Shown: one piece after another, positions 52,665-61,276 of the stretch
How positions within the stretch are numbered: the stretch's first letter is position 1
How the letters are laid out: each line of letters begins with the position of its first letter
Source of the DNA: Thermincola carboxydiphila
GTDB lineage: Bacteria; Bacillota; Thermincolia; Thermincolales; UBA2595
Reading direction: 5' to 3'
Assembly: GCA_016841325.1 (NCBI GenBank)
Contig: JAENZJ010000003.1
Location: 116,763-180,762, forward strand
DNA length: 64,000 nt
Position numbers and translations under genes: made by a program
Notes under the pieces: generated by a model
The model's database searches: none
Seen by the model: the letters and a program-made list of their open reading frames with translations, nothing else
Told to the model about the DNA's origin: nothing

Positions 52665-53526
52665 TATATTTAAACCTGTTACCGATTTTATGCAGACCAA
52701 AATTCCCATAGGCAGCTGGGTCGAAACCTTTATCATTTTTCTCAGGGATAACCTGGAGACCTTTTTTGATACAGCAACAGAAGGTATTGAGACTGTTATT
52801 GACGGGCTGGTGGACATTCTCCTATTCATTCCGCCTCCCCTTTTGATACTTGCTTTTGCAGCCCTGGCGTGGCTGTTGGCCGGTCGGAGGATTGCACTTT
52901 TTACATTTATCGGGCTCGGCCTGATATTTAACCTGGGGTTATGGATCGCCACAATGGAAACCCTGTCACTGGTTACTGTGGCCACTTTTATCTCACTGTT
53001 ATGCGGGATACCGCTGGGGATACTGACTGCCAGGAATAAAATGGCAAACAATGTACTCACACCCCTGCTGGACTTTATGCAGACAATGCCTGCTTTTGTT
53101 TACCTTATCCCTGCGATAATGCTTCTGGATATTGGTGTTGTTTCGGCAACATTTGCTACCGTTATTTTTTCCATGCCCCCAACCATCAGGCTTACCGGTC
53201 TGGGTATAAGACAGGTCCCCGAGGAACTCATAGAAGCCGCTGAAGCCTTTGGCTCCACACCAAGGCAGAAACTGTTCAAGGTCCAGCTGCCAATGGCTAT
53301 GCCAACTATCATGGCCGGAATAAATCAATCCATTATGCTTGCTCTCTCGATGGTGGTCATAGCTGCTATGATTGGCGCCGGCGGATTGGGCGGACTGGTA
53401 CTGCGGGCCATTTCAAGGCTTAAGGTGGGAATGGGGTTTGAAAGCGGCCTCGGGGTAGTAATCCTTGCCATTATCCTGGACCGGATTACCCAAAGCCTGG
53501 GGAAAAGAAATAAAAAAAATGCTTAG
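52657..53526 (+). CDS. Betaine-type ABC transporter permease (OpuAB/ProW-like)
   Basis: A 289-residue membrane protein. The ATG at 52657 follows AAAGGGGG; an earlier frame opening lies inside the ATPase gene. About six helices, with the ABC coupling motif EELIEAAEAFGSTPRQKLFKVQLP near residue 190 and QTMPAFVYLIPAIML before it. Matches ProW/OpuAB rather than methionine permeases. Confidence 0.94.
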   Translation: MSDIFKPVTDFMQTKIPIGSWVETFIIFLRDNLETFFDTATEGIETVIDGLVDILLFIPPPLLILAFAALAWLLAGRRIALFTFIGLGLIFNLGLWIATMETLSLVTVATFISLLCGIPLGILTARNKMANNVLTPLLDFMQTMPAFVYLIPAIMLLDIGVVSATFATVIFSMPPTIRLTGLGIRQVPEELIEAAEAFGSTPRQKLFKVQLPMAMPTIMAGINQSIMLALSMVVIAAMIGAGGLGGLVLRAISRLKVGMGFESGLGVVILAIILDRITQSLGKRNKKNA

Positions 53527-53538
53527 GAGGTTGAAAGA

Positions 53539-54423
53539 ATGTCAAAGAAGTTTCGCATTTTGACAGCTGTTTTGTCAATCCTTCTCCTGGTATCACTGGC
53601 AGGGTGTACCGGGAACGGAGAGGAAGCCCCCGAAGGCCAGAGCGCCGAGCCAAAAGGCCAGGTGGAACTGGGATATGTTGAGTGGGATTCCGAAATTGCC
53701 AGTACCCATGTAGTACAGGCTATCCTGGAGGACAAACTGGGTTATGAAACAAAGATAACCCCGGTTGATGCCGGAGTTATGTTCCAGGGTGTTGCCGAAG
53801 GCAGTTTTGACGGTATGGTTGCCGCCTGGCTGCCGGGAACACACAAATCGTATATGGAAGAAGTGGGAGACAAGGTTGAAGACCTGGGCCCCAATCTCAA
53901 GGGAGCAAAGATTGGCCTGGTGGTGCCTGAGTATGTAACCATTAATTCTATTGAAGAACTTAATGGGGTAAAGGATAAGTTTGAAGGGCGCATTGTCGGT
54001 ATTGAGCCAGGTGCCGGGATTATGCAGGCTACCGAGCAGGCCATTACTGATTACGCCCTGGAAATGGAACTCCAGGACAGCAGCAGCGCAGCTATGGCAG
54101 CATCACTGGAAAAAGCTGTCAGTAACGAAGACTGGATTGTGGTCACAGGCTGGACTCCCCACTGGAAATTTGCCAAGTGGGACCTCAAATATCTTGATGA
54201 CCCCAAAGGAATTTACGGCGGTGAAGAGGAAATCCATACCCTGGTCCGCCAGGGCCTGAAAGACGATATGCCTGAGGTATACAACCTCCTGGATAAGTTT
54301 AACTGGGAACCTGCCGACATGGAAGCAGTCATGGTTAAAATCCAGGGCGGTATGGAGCCTGCAGATGCAGCCAGGGAATGGATAGAAGAGAATCCTGATA
54401 AGGTTAGCGCCTGGCTGGAGTAA
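53539..54423 (+). CDS. Betaine-type substrate-binding lipoprotein
   Basis: A 294-residue binding protein of the ProX/OpuAC family. The N terminus is a lipoprotein signal with lipobox LVSLAGC. The domain carries VELGYVEWDSEIASTHV, FDGMVAAWLPGTHKSYM and VVTGWTPHWKFAKWDLKYLDDP; the Trp residues in these motifs form the cage for quaternary ammonium groups in relatives. AGGAGG precedes the ATG. Last gene of the transporter, followed by a strong terminator. Confidence 0.95.
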   Translation: MSKKFRILTAVLSILLLVSLAGCTGNGEEAPEGQSAEPKGQVELGYVEWDSEIASTHVVQAILEDKLGYETKITPVDAGVMFQGVAEGSFDGMVAAWLPGTHKSYMEEVGDKVEDLGPNLKGAKIGLVVPEYVTINSIEELNGVKDKFEGRIVGIEPGAGIMQATEQAITDYALEMELQDSSSAAMAASLEKAVSNEDWIVVTGWTPHWKFAKWDLKYLDDPKGIYGGEEEIHTLVRQGLKDDMPEVYNLLDKFNWEPADMEAVMVKIQGGMEPADAAREWIEENPDKVSAWLE

Positions 54424-54489
54424 TTAGTTATTACTAAATTGACGACCCGCATTATTGGATAAGCATAGTGCATATGGGGCAAAAATTTT

Positions 54490-54534
54490 ACAGAGGCAGA
54501 TATTTCCCTGAGAGATCTATCTGCCTCTGTTTTT
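54490..54534. terminator. Bidirectional terminator between transporter and sodC-like gene
   Basis: A 13-bp perfect stem ACAGAGGCAGATA/TATCTGCCTCTGT (54490-54502 with 54518-54530), followed by TTTTT on the plus strand and flanked by AAAAAT on the other side. It serves the two convergent genes. Confidence 0.93.
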
Positions 54535-55033
54535 ACTTCCGGACAGGCCTGATCACACCACAGGCCAGCCGTTTACCGGCATCACCGGCCGGCTGTGTCC
54601 GGTAGTCATCAGGGTTTTGATGGATAATAACAGCCCTGCCAATAATGTCCCAGACCCTGAATCTGTCGGTGAAGAAAGTCATCATAGACCGGCCCCGGTT
54701 AGAAAACAATACCGGAAAATCTCCTGCATGATTTCCATGGGGCTGGTCATCCGGGTTCCAGTGCCCTCCGGCAGCCTGGAAGGGGTCATCTGGGTCTCCG
54801 GTTTGACAGCAGCCCTTTTCATGGATGTGAAACCCATGGGGCCCCACCGGGTCGTGTCCGCCTTCAGCAGGACGGTATGACGGCAGGCCGGTAATATCTG
54901 CCGACACCAGGGTTCCCCCGGGAACATTCCTGAAGATAACGATACCGAAAATGTCCGGCGCCAGCGGGCCCCCTTTGATATAGGCAACAGCTTCTCCTGT
55001 ATCCGAAGGGGGCCACAATTGTTTTGCACTCAT
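54533..55033 (-). CDS. sodC: Cu/Zn superoxide dismutase without signal peptide
   Basis: A 166-residue enzyme. Metal ligands are visible in GPHGFHIHEKG, GGHWNPDDQPHGNHAGDFPVL and AVIIHQNPDDYRT; the disulfide Cys are in EKGCCQTGD and RLACGVI, and the C-terminal Arg of the active site is in the family position. Unlike most bacterial SodC it has no export signal, so it would act in the cytoplasm (observed in some Bacillus homologues whose activity is doubtful). GGGAGG precedes the ATG. Single gene. Confidence 0.93.
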   Translation of the reverse strand: MSAKQLWPPSDTGEAVAYIKGGPLAPDIFGIVIFRNVPGGTLVSADITGLPSYRPAEGGHDPVGPHGFHIHEKGCCQTGDPDDPFQAAGGHWNPDDQPHGNHAGDFPVLFSNRGRSMMTFFTDRFRVWDIIGRAVIIHQNPDDYRTQPAGDAGKRLACGVIRPVRK

Positions 55034-55124
55034 ATTAACTTACCTCCCGGAAAAATGTTTACTATATAATATATGTAAAACAATTTCCGGAAGTGCTCAG
55101 AAAACTGACTTCTGTTCCAGGCGG

Positions 55125-56339
55125 CTAATCCTGTATGATGTGAATTTTTTCCGGCGGGATGTAGACAGAGACTGTTTCCCCCGGTTTGGGCGGCTTTAAA
55201 AACTGAGCTGCCGGCACCAGGGCGATAATCCTAAAGTCCCGTCCGGTGTCCGGCTCTATCCGGAGCCTGTAGCTGTACCCATAGGGATAAACCTCCACTA
55301 TTTTCCCCTTTAACCTGTTGGCTGCGGAAACATGTTTGTCCATACCAGTGGTATTTTCTGCCTCGGTAATAACTCTAAGGTATTCAGGCCTGATACAGAC
55401 CGCTGCCTCTGTTACCGCGGGGCACCGTCCTGCTGTGATCCTGTCCGGGCCGGCGATATCGCCCCGGGTGGTGCCGGCTTCCAGTAATATCCGGCCATCA
55501 GCCAGTGTTATCTCACAGCGCCCCGCTTCGTGCCGGCTAATTCTGCCAGGCCAGATGTTGCCCACCCCAAGGAATTCGGCAACACTAATATTTTCGGGAT
55601 GTGACAGGACCCGGTCCACCGCTCCTGCCTGGGCAATTTCCCCTTCTATCATAACAATCAGACGGTCTGCCAGGAAGGGAATTTCATTGAGGTCATGGGT
55701 CACCATTACTGCAGTAGTACCTGTTTCGACAAGAATTTCCTTCAGTTCACTGACCAGAGCTGCCCTGGTGGGCAGGTCAAGGTAATTAAAGGGCTCATCC
55801 ATAAACAAAACATCAGGTTCCAGAGCCAGGGCCCTGGCCAGACTGACCCGTTGCGCTTCACCACCGGACAGGGTAATCTGATTCCTGTCAGCCAGTTGGG
55901 CAATCTTCAGCTTTTCCAGCCAGTACTCCGCAAGCTGCAGGCGCTTTTCCTTTTGCAGCCCCCTCAGTTTCAGGCCAATGGTGACATTATACAGGACAGT
56001 GCCCGAAAGAAGCAGTGGCTCCTGGAAGACCATAGCCATCCCTCTCCTGACAGCAAGCGCATCCCTGGCTGTTTTGACCTGCCTTCCTTTAAAGAAAAGC
56101 TCCCCGGCAGAAACAGGTTCCAGGAATCCCAGCGCTTTGAGCAGGGTACTCTTGCCGGCTCCGTTGGGACCCGTTACTGCCAGGATTTCTCCGGGAGCAA
56201 CAGAAACCTCAGGTATCCGGAGAATCTGTTTTTTACCTCTGACTACAGACAACTCTCTGGCGCTTATCACCGGGGCTGTTGGCTGCCCTTCGCCTGTATG
56301 CGGTTTTGCATCTAACCTGCCTGTTTGGTGTCCTGTCAT
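55125..56339 (-). CDS. tupC: Tungstate-type ABC transporter ATPase (TupC)
   Basis: A 404-residue ATPase. Walker A GPNGAGKSTLLKALGF near residue 57, signature LSGGEAQRVSLARAL, Walker B DVLFMDEPFNYLDLP. The C-terminal ~150 residues form an extra regulatory/TOBE-like domain (KGKIVEVYPYGYSYRLRIEPD). The ATG overlaps the permease stop (ATGA). With tupA and tupB it imports oxyanions; tungstate is favoured by the binding protein. It would supply the tungsten or molybdenum enzyme formate dehydrogenase. Confidence 0.93.
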   Translation of the reverse strand: MTGHQTGRLDAKPHTGEGQPTAPVISARELSVVRGKKQILRIPEVSVAPGEILAVTGPNGAGKSTLLKALGFLEPVSAGELFFKGRQVKTARDALAVRRGMAMVFQEPLLLSGTVLYNVTIGLKLRGLQKEKRLQLAEYWLEKLKIAQLADRNQITLSGGEAQRVSLARALALEPDVLFMDEPFNYLDLPTRAALVSELKEILVETGTTAVMVTHDLNEIPFLADRLIVMIEGEIAQAGAVDRVLSHPENISVAEFLGVGNIWPGRISRHEAGRCEITLADGRILLEAGTTRGDIAGPDRITAGRCPAVTEAAVCIRPEYLRVITEAENTTGMDKHVSAANRLKGKIVEVYPYGYSYRLRIEPDTGRDFRIIALVPAAQFLKPPKPGETVSVYIPPEKIHIIQD

Positions 56340-57034
56340 ATGCGGCTCCCCCGTTGCTGTAGAATTGTCAGGACCAGGGTCACGCCATAGGCCAGGACCA
56401 TCAAAATAACACTCAGGGCTATGGCCATATCATAATGGCCTTTATTTACCTCCATTACAGTTGCTGTTGTCAACACCCTGGTCCGCCCAAGGACATTGCC
56501 GCCAACCATCATGGAAGCCCCCACTTCGGAAATAACTCCTCCAAATCCGGCCATAACAGCTGCCAGCAGGGGCAGCCTTACTTCACGCAGCAGGAGCAGC
56601 AGGGTCTGCAGTTTTGATGCTCCCAGGGCCAAAATCTGAAGCCTGAGCCTGCCATTAACCTGCTGGAAGGCAGCTGCAGAAATGCCTGTAATAATAGGAG
56701 CTGCTATGACTACCTGGGCAATTACAATTGCCGCCGGTGTATACATCAGGTGGAAGAAACCCAGCGGCCCGTACCGCCACATCAGAAGAGTAACCCAAAG
56801 GCCGGCGACCACGGGGGGCATCCCCATTCCCGTGTTCACCAGAGACATCAGGAACCTGCGGCCGGGGAACCTGCCCAGGGCCAGGAGGGCCCCCAGCGGT
56901 ATCCCCATTGACAGGCTGATCAAGGTAGCCATTCCTGATACTTTTAGTGTAAGTAAAGTTATTCTCAGGACCTCCGGGTCCCCTGTCACCAATAACCTGA
57001 CAGCCTCCCGGATGCCCTGCCATACTGATTCCAT
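56336..57034 (-). CDS. tupB: Tungstate-type ABC transporter permease (TupB)
   Basis: A 232-residue membrane protein with five or six helices. The coupling region is RLQILALGASKLQTLLLLLREV near residue 130. Family marks are VNTGMGMPPVVAGLW and AGFGGVISEVGASMMVGGN, shared by the TupB/WtpB-like permeases. GGAGTG precedes the ATG; 74 bases separate it from tupA. Confidence 0.94.
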   Translation of the reverse strand: MESVWQGIREAVRLLVTGDPEVLRITLLTLKVSGMATLISLSMGIPLGALLALGRFPGRRFLMSLVNTGMGMPPVVAGLWVTLLMWRYGPLGFFHLMYTPAAIVIAQVVIAAPIITGISAAAFQQVNGRLRLQILALGASKLQTLLLLLREVRLPLLAAVMAGFGGVISEVGASMMVGGNVLGRTRVLTTATVMEVNKGHYDMAIALSVILMVLAYGVTLVLTILQQRGSRI

Positions 57035-57108
57035 TGACTACACTCCGTTTAGCAGTTATTCAGCCGATAAGCGGCCGTTGTCTTCCGAATGGGCACTGCC
57101 GGGCGGAC

Positions 57109-57990
57109 TTATTCCTCTTTCCCGGCATCAGGGAAAAACAGCGGTGACCCGAATTTATCAACACCAAAGTTCTTTATAATTTGCTGAATTTCGGGGGAAA
57201 CCATAAATTCAACAAATGCCTGTCCACCGGCAGCATTAACCTTATCAAATTTCTCCGGGTTAACCTGCATGACATGGTAGACATTGAGCAAATCCGGGTC
57301 ACCTTCCACCAATATCTCCAGGCCCAAATTTTCCTTAAGCGCCAGGTATGTACCGCGGTCAGTAAGAGTATACCCTTTCTTCTCAGCGGCAACATTAAGG
57401 GTATCACCCATCCCGGTCCCGGTTTCCTGATACCATTCGCCCGCAGGTGTTATCCCGGCTTTTTCCCAGATGCCCAGCTCTTTTTTGTGGGTCCCGGACT
57501 CATCGCCCCTGGAGAGAAACAGGGCTTGCTTTTCGGCAATGGCCTTAAGTGCTTCTGCCACAGCCTTACCCCTGACCCCCGCCGGGTCCTCGGAAGGGCC
57601 GACCAGCACAAAATCATTGTGCATCACAATCTGCCTGTTGACCGCAACTCCGGCAGCCTCAATCCTTTTTTCATCTTTGGGTGAATGTACCAGCAGGGCA
57701 TCAGCCTCCCCTTTTTCACCCATGGCAATTGCTGCCCCGCTTCCTACAGATACTATTGTCAGGTCATAACCGGTCTGTTTGTCAAACTCCGGCTTAAGTA
57801 CATCCAGCAGACCGCTGTCAGTGGTGCTGGTAGTAGTTGCCAGGATAACCTCTTTAACAGCCGGCTCCTGTCCCTGCTGACCGGCATCCTCCTTTGGCGG
57901 TTCCTGATTAGCGGCTGTACAGCCGGCTGCTGCCAACATCACCATAAAGACAATCAACATTATAACCCATAACCTGTTTTTTGTGAACAT
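57109..57990 (-). CDS. tupA: Tungstate-binding lipoprotein (TupA)
   Basis: A 293-residue extracellular binding protein. A lipoprotein signal (LAAAGC) opens it. The anion-binding segment ILATTTSTTDSGLLD near residue 50 and SVGSGAAIAMGEKGEADALLVHSPKDE are diagnostic for TupA; SRGDESGTHKKE adds further ligands. TupA proteins prefer tungstate over molybdate (known for Peptoclostridium acidaminophilum and others). First gene of tupABC, with a ModE-type operator-like repeat upstream. Confidence 0.95.
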   Translation of the reverse strand: MFTKNRLWVIMLIVFMVMLAAAGCTAANQEPPKEDAGQQGQEPAVKEVILATTTSTTDSGLLDVLKPEFDKQTGYDLTIVSVGSGAAIAMGEKGEADALLVHSPKDEKRIEAAGVAVNRQIVMHNDFVLVGPSEDPAGVRGKAVAEALKAIAEKQALFLSRGDESGTHKKELGIWEKAGITPAGEWYQETGTGMGDTLNVAAEKKGYTLTDRGTYLALKENLGLEILVEGDPDLLNVYHVMQVNPEKFDKVNAAGGQAFVEFMVSPEIQQIIKNFGVDKFGSPLFFPDAGKEE

Positions 57991-58042
57991 CGGCAGACCT
58001 CCTAACTTAGGTTAAATAAAAACCGCAAGTGACATTCATAAG

Positions 58043-58066
58043 CGATATGCTCTTTTGAGCATATCG
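58043..58066. promoter_or_regulatory. Perfect inverted repeat upstream of tupA, candidate ModE-type operator
   Basis: Ten-base arms CGATATGCTC and GAGCATATCG around TTTT. It sits 52 bases upstream of the tupA ATG and 12 bases past the stop of the ModE-type regulator. The outer CGNTAT/ATANCG spacing recalls known ModE operators. No T run follows the hairpin directly, so operator function is favoured over a terminator, though the latter is not excluded. Confidence 0.6.
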
Positions 58067-58078
58067 AACACAAAAAAA

Positions 58079-58411
58079 TTACTCTTTGAAATGTCTGGCA
58101 TAAACACTCTTAACTGCATCCTCGGCATCATGCATAAAATTCTCGTATTTGCGCACCAGCCGGTTGGCCTCATCTGTAAGCTGTGCTCCTCCTCCTGATT
58201 CACCCCCTACATGTTTAATTAATAATTTGACTCCAAGGCGGTTTTCGGCTTTTTTGACATTACCCCATGCCTGACGGTAGGACATCCCAAGGTCTTCAGC
58301 AGCCCTCTTGATGGAACCGTGCTGCCTGATAAGGGTCAACAGGCAGAGTAAACCCCTGCCGAAAACAGGCTGGTTATCCTTTTCAAGCCATATTTTAAGC
58401 TTAAATTCCAT
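58079..58411 (-). CDS. ModE-type winged-helix regulator without ligand domain
   Basis: A 110-residue protein equal to the N-terminal half of ModE. The helix-turn-helix reads LIRQHGSIKRAAEDLGMSYRQAWGNVKKAENRLG; GGESGGGAQLTDEANRLV is the wing region. The molybdate-binding Mop domains are absent, so it either binds tungstate/molybdate by other means or acts with another protein. It lies directly upstream of tupABC and probably controls it through the inverted repeat at 58043-58066. GGAGGCG precedes the ATG. Confidence 0.92.
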   Translation of the reverse strand: MEFKLKIWLEKDNQPVFGRGLLCLLTLIRQHGSIKRAAEDLGMSYRQAWGNVKKAENRLGVKLLIKHVGGESGGGAQLTDEANRLVRKYENFMHDAEDAVKSVYARHFKE

Positions 58412-58692
58412 TCAGCCTATCGCCTCCACCTGCTTTAGTTTATTTGTTACGACAAGAGAATTAATATTTCCTGCATTTTCAGAAAAATTTTTCTCTTCTT
58501 GAGCCATGGTATCAATCCCGATGACAAAATCAGGATAGTCGGTAATTTTCACCAACTATTATTCACCAACTATTATACTATATTTCAGTAAATCCCTGAA
58601 TATCCCTTAATATCTCCGAAGGTCAGTTGTCACCATAGTTTGTAGTAAATCAATATTATAAATTGAAACTAATGTTTCGGGGGAGTAACACT
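58412..58692. other. Gap with a 14-bp tandem duplication
   Basis: A gene-free stretch before the kinase-like gene. It holds two exact tandem copies of a 14-bp sequence (TTCACCAACTATTA, 58548-58561 and 58562-58575). The DNA turns AT-richer here, at the border of the accessory region. Confidence 0.6.
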
Positions 58693-59238
58693 ATGGTCAA
58701 AAACAAAAGACGCATTATACATTTTAATGAACTCGGTAAGTTACCCCTGTTAGGAGAAGGAAGATATGGGAAAGTGTATAAATTAGATAAAAAAACTTGT
58801 GTGAAGGTCAATGAAGATCCTGGGGTCAACAAAAAAGAAGTAGAATTATTTAGGAAACACAAAAATTGTTCCTTATTTCCAAAGTACTATGGCTGTGGTC
58901 AAAATTATATAGTAATGGAAATTATATACGGGGAATCGCTAAGGAATTATTTGGACAGAGGCGCTAAGTTAAATGAAATTGTCATTGAACAGTTGGTAAA
59001 CATGTTTGCTGTGGGCATTAAGGCAGGCTTGGACCTGAATCCAAATATCAGGCACGTTATTTTGTCGTTCAGAGAATATGCAAGATTGGTCGATATTGAG
59101 GACATAATAAAGTTTTCATCAGCCAAACCTTTTATGTTGATGAACGGATTGAACAAGTATTCCCAAAAGGAAGTATTCCTCGAGTATATAAACAACAACC
59201 ACAACTGGCTGCTGGCCCATTGGGAAGTGGAATTATAA
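58693..59238 (+). CDS. Small protein-kinase-like protein
   Basis: About 181 residues from the ATG at 58693 (GGGGGAG 7 bases upstream). The N-lobe is clear: glycine loop LLGEGRYGKVYKL, a Lys in CVKVNED and hinge YIVMEIIYGESLRNYL. The C-lobe is very short. LDLNPNIRHVI may be a variant catalytic loop with Asp and Asn, and LVDIED a variant DFG. It resembles compact RIO/YrzF-like kinases more than the PASTA kinases. Activity is uncertain and no partner is adjacent. Base use is more AT-rich than in genes to the left. Confidence 0.7.
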   Translation: MVKNKRRIIHFNELGKLPLLGEGRYGKVYKLDKKTCVKVNEDPGVNKKEVELFRKHKNCSLFPKYYGCGQNYIVMEIIYGESLRNYLDRGAKLNEIVIEQLVNMFAVGIKAGLDLNPNIRHVILSFREYARLVDIEDIIKFSSAKPFMLMNGLNKYSQKEVFLEYINNNHNWLLAHWEVEL

Positions 59239-59307
59239 GGTCACTACCTTCGCAGAGCTTGTACAATCAGCTTAATTTTTCCTTGTGCCAGGCAATTTTC
59301 CAGGGGC

Positions 59308-59910
59308 TTATGGGGCATCAGCCGGAAAATATTCATTAACAACACCCCTTACTTCATCCAGCCATTCTTTTCTTTGTTTTGAGGTGCTGGTAACAACCAC
59401 TTCAAACATTCTCCGATAAAAGTCTTTCACCCCACATAAATCAAAAATGCAGTCCTTCCAAATCCTCTCCAATGGGTCCCCGAAGGTGTTTAATTCTCTT
59501 TCCCTGGGAGTATTTGATGTATTGAAAACTATTGCAGTTGCAGCCTTTAATAGTCCTATAGGGATGCCTTCCCCACTGTCATTTTCTTCGAATTCATAGG
59601 CAACTCCCGGACGTACGACCCTGTCAACCCAACCCTTAAGTATTGCCGGAGGCTGCCCCCACCAATTTGGGTGAATAATAATAATCCCTTGGGCTGCAAT
59701 TAATTCCTTACAATGCTGTTCAACAGCTGAGTCTACTGGAGCACCTTTGGGAATCTCAGAATATGGAAGGATTGGGTCAAACCTTTCTTTATATAAGTCA
59801 TGAAAAATAACATCATGTCCATTAGACTTCAATGTTTGTACAACCACTTCTGTGATTGCATGATTAAAACTCCCCTTTTCCGGATGTGCCAAGATAACCA
59901 ATGCTTTCAT
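59308..59910 (-). CDS. Flavodoxin-fold NAD(P)H oxidoreductase
   Basis: About 200 residues from the ATG at 59910, where the family N terminus begins (MKALVILAHPEKGSFNHAI). The FMN/quinone-binding segments HPNWWGQPPAILKGWVDRV and TSNTPRERELNTFGDP match the NQO/MdaB-like family. It reduces quinones or similar acceptors with two electrons. The frame continues upstream for 50 codons into an unrelated signal-peptide remnant (59911-60071). Single gene in the accessory region. Confidence 0.88.
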   Translation of the reverse strand: MKALVILAHPEKGSFNHAITEVVVQTLKSNGHDVIFHDLYKERFDPILPYSEIPKGAPVDSAVEQHCKELIAAQGIIIIHPNWWGQPPAILKGWVDRVVRPGVAYEFEENDSGEGIPIGLLKAATAIVFNTSNTPRERELNTFGDPLERIWKDCIFDLCGVKDFYRRMFEVVVTSTSKQRKEWLDEVRGVVNEYFPADAP

Positions 59911-60071
59911 TCTCTTAATCCTTTCTTCAAATATGACTTCGGGTAAGAAGCCTATAACAAGTCTGACACACTTAAAATACTCATAGATATCTTCTTCTGC
60001 TAAAACCGGGGATGCAAACGTACTTACCAATGTCAGACTGGTCATCAAAATTAAAGCCATTTTTTAAACAT
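59911..60071 (-). pseudogene. Frameshifted remnant of an exported protein
   Basis: A good ribosome site (AGGAGGC, 60079-60085) leads to an ATG at 60071 giving MFKK and then a stop. Adding one A to the six-A run would join it to ALILMTSLTLVSTFASPVLAEE, a complete signal peptide with a charged start and AXA-type cleavage site. Some 28 more codons follow before the flavodoxin-like gene. It is probably the stump of a secreted protein, cut by a frameshift and deletion and now running in frame into the next gene. Confidence 0.55.
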
Positions 60072-60088
60072 TTGGTTTGCCTCCTAAA

Positions 60089-60394
60089 TCAGCCTTTATG
60101 AAGGCCTGATATATCACCAACAATAAATGCTAAAACCACGAGGCCTATAAGAATAGCAAGAAAGACCAGAAAAGACCTTTCTTTGTTTTTTATCACAGCT
60201 GCAACACCAATGAATATAGCAATTAATGATGCAATGACAGCCAAAGCTCCAAATATTCTTATTACAATATCAGAAGTAATAAAATGAAGTAATTCTGCAA
60301 AAACATAGAAAAAAATAAATACTGATAGGGTAAAGGAAATCAATCCTGCTGACCACGCACCCCGTCGGGATTTTGGCAAAAGGCTGGTTTTCAA
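60089..60394 (-). CDS. Small membrane protein, unknown
   Basis: About 101 residues from the TTG at 60394, which has AAGGAG 8 bases upstream (an upstream TTG at 60412 lacks one). Three predicted helices: GLISFTLSVFIFFYVFAELL, IFGALAVIASLIAIFIGVAAV and FLVFLAILIGLVVLAFIVG. Basic N terminus. No family recognised. Confidence 0.7.
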   Translation of the reverse strand: MKTSLLPKSRRGAWSAGLISFTLSVFIFFYVFAELLHFITSDIVIRIFGALAVIASLIAIFIGVAAVIKNKERSFLVFLAILIGLVVLAFIVGDISGLHKG

Positions 60395-60567
60395 ATAAAC
60401 CAACTCCTTCAAAAATAGTATATAGATAATTCATCCTATCATGCAAATGATTAAAATGCTACAAAAGGTTACCCTGCTTAATCCACCTGTGGATAGCCAG
60501 CCATATGCGTGAAACGTGTTTCCCACAATTGACGGCCAAAATGTCAGGTGACGTTCGACGGAGAATT

Positions 60568-61276
60568 CTATCGTTTTACACATGTGTAAACCACCAAAAA
60601 TCCTTGATGAAAGTTTGCGGTTTCTATTTCGAATCCAGCCCGCTTGATAAGTTCTTCCATTATCCAGTCAAAAGTGCTAAACTCATCTCTTATCGCTATT
60701 TCAGTATCCTTAGCTATTTCTTCTCCAGCTATTTGTTTTATTCCACTAAGCCAACTGTTAAAAAAATCTTCATAATTATTAACATCAAATGAATATACAG
60801 TATCCCTAAGATAAAAGATACCACCCTTTTTAAGCATTGAATTTATTCTTTTTAAAGCTACTAATTTCCAAAAATCAGGCAGGTGGTGTAATGCAAGCTG
60901 AGAGACCACTACATCTAAAGGCTCTCCATTGTGTTGGTAGGTTAAGAAACCTGCATTAAAATACTCAATATTACTTAAGCCCCTATTTTCTGCCTTCTGT
61001 CTTGCAAATTCCAACATTGTGGGCGATATATCCACAGCGTAAACCTTCGAACAATGTTTGGCGACCTCTATGGCAAACTCTCCTGTACCTGTTCCGAATT
61101 CCAACAACACATGATTCTTGGTTAAGCCAACTAAATTAATAATTTCTTCAGTCTCTTCAAGAAACATTTCTTAGTTTTTTCATGCGCGAATCATAAGCCT
61201 CTACTTCAGAGATATCTGTATAGTCCACTCCAACCTGATTCATTTCATTAAATTGCCATTTAGGATGTATTTTCAT
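60568..61276 (-). pseudogene. Class I SAM methyltransferase gene with a single-base frameshift
   Basis: The gene seems to start at the ATG at 61276 (AGGAGG upstream) with MKIHPKWQFNEMNQVGVDY, but that frame stops at a TGA (61159-61157) after 39 codons. The rest continues in another frame from 61167 as a methyltransferase: LLEFGTGTGEFAIEVAKH, VYAVDISPTMLEFARQ and VVSQLALHHLPDF. One extra T near 61160-61165 explains the break. It could be a real mutation or a sequence error. Restored, it would have about 235 residues. Substrate unknown. Confidence 0.8.
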
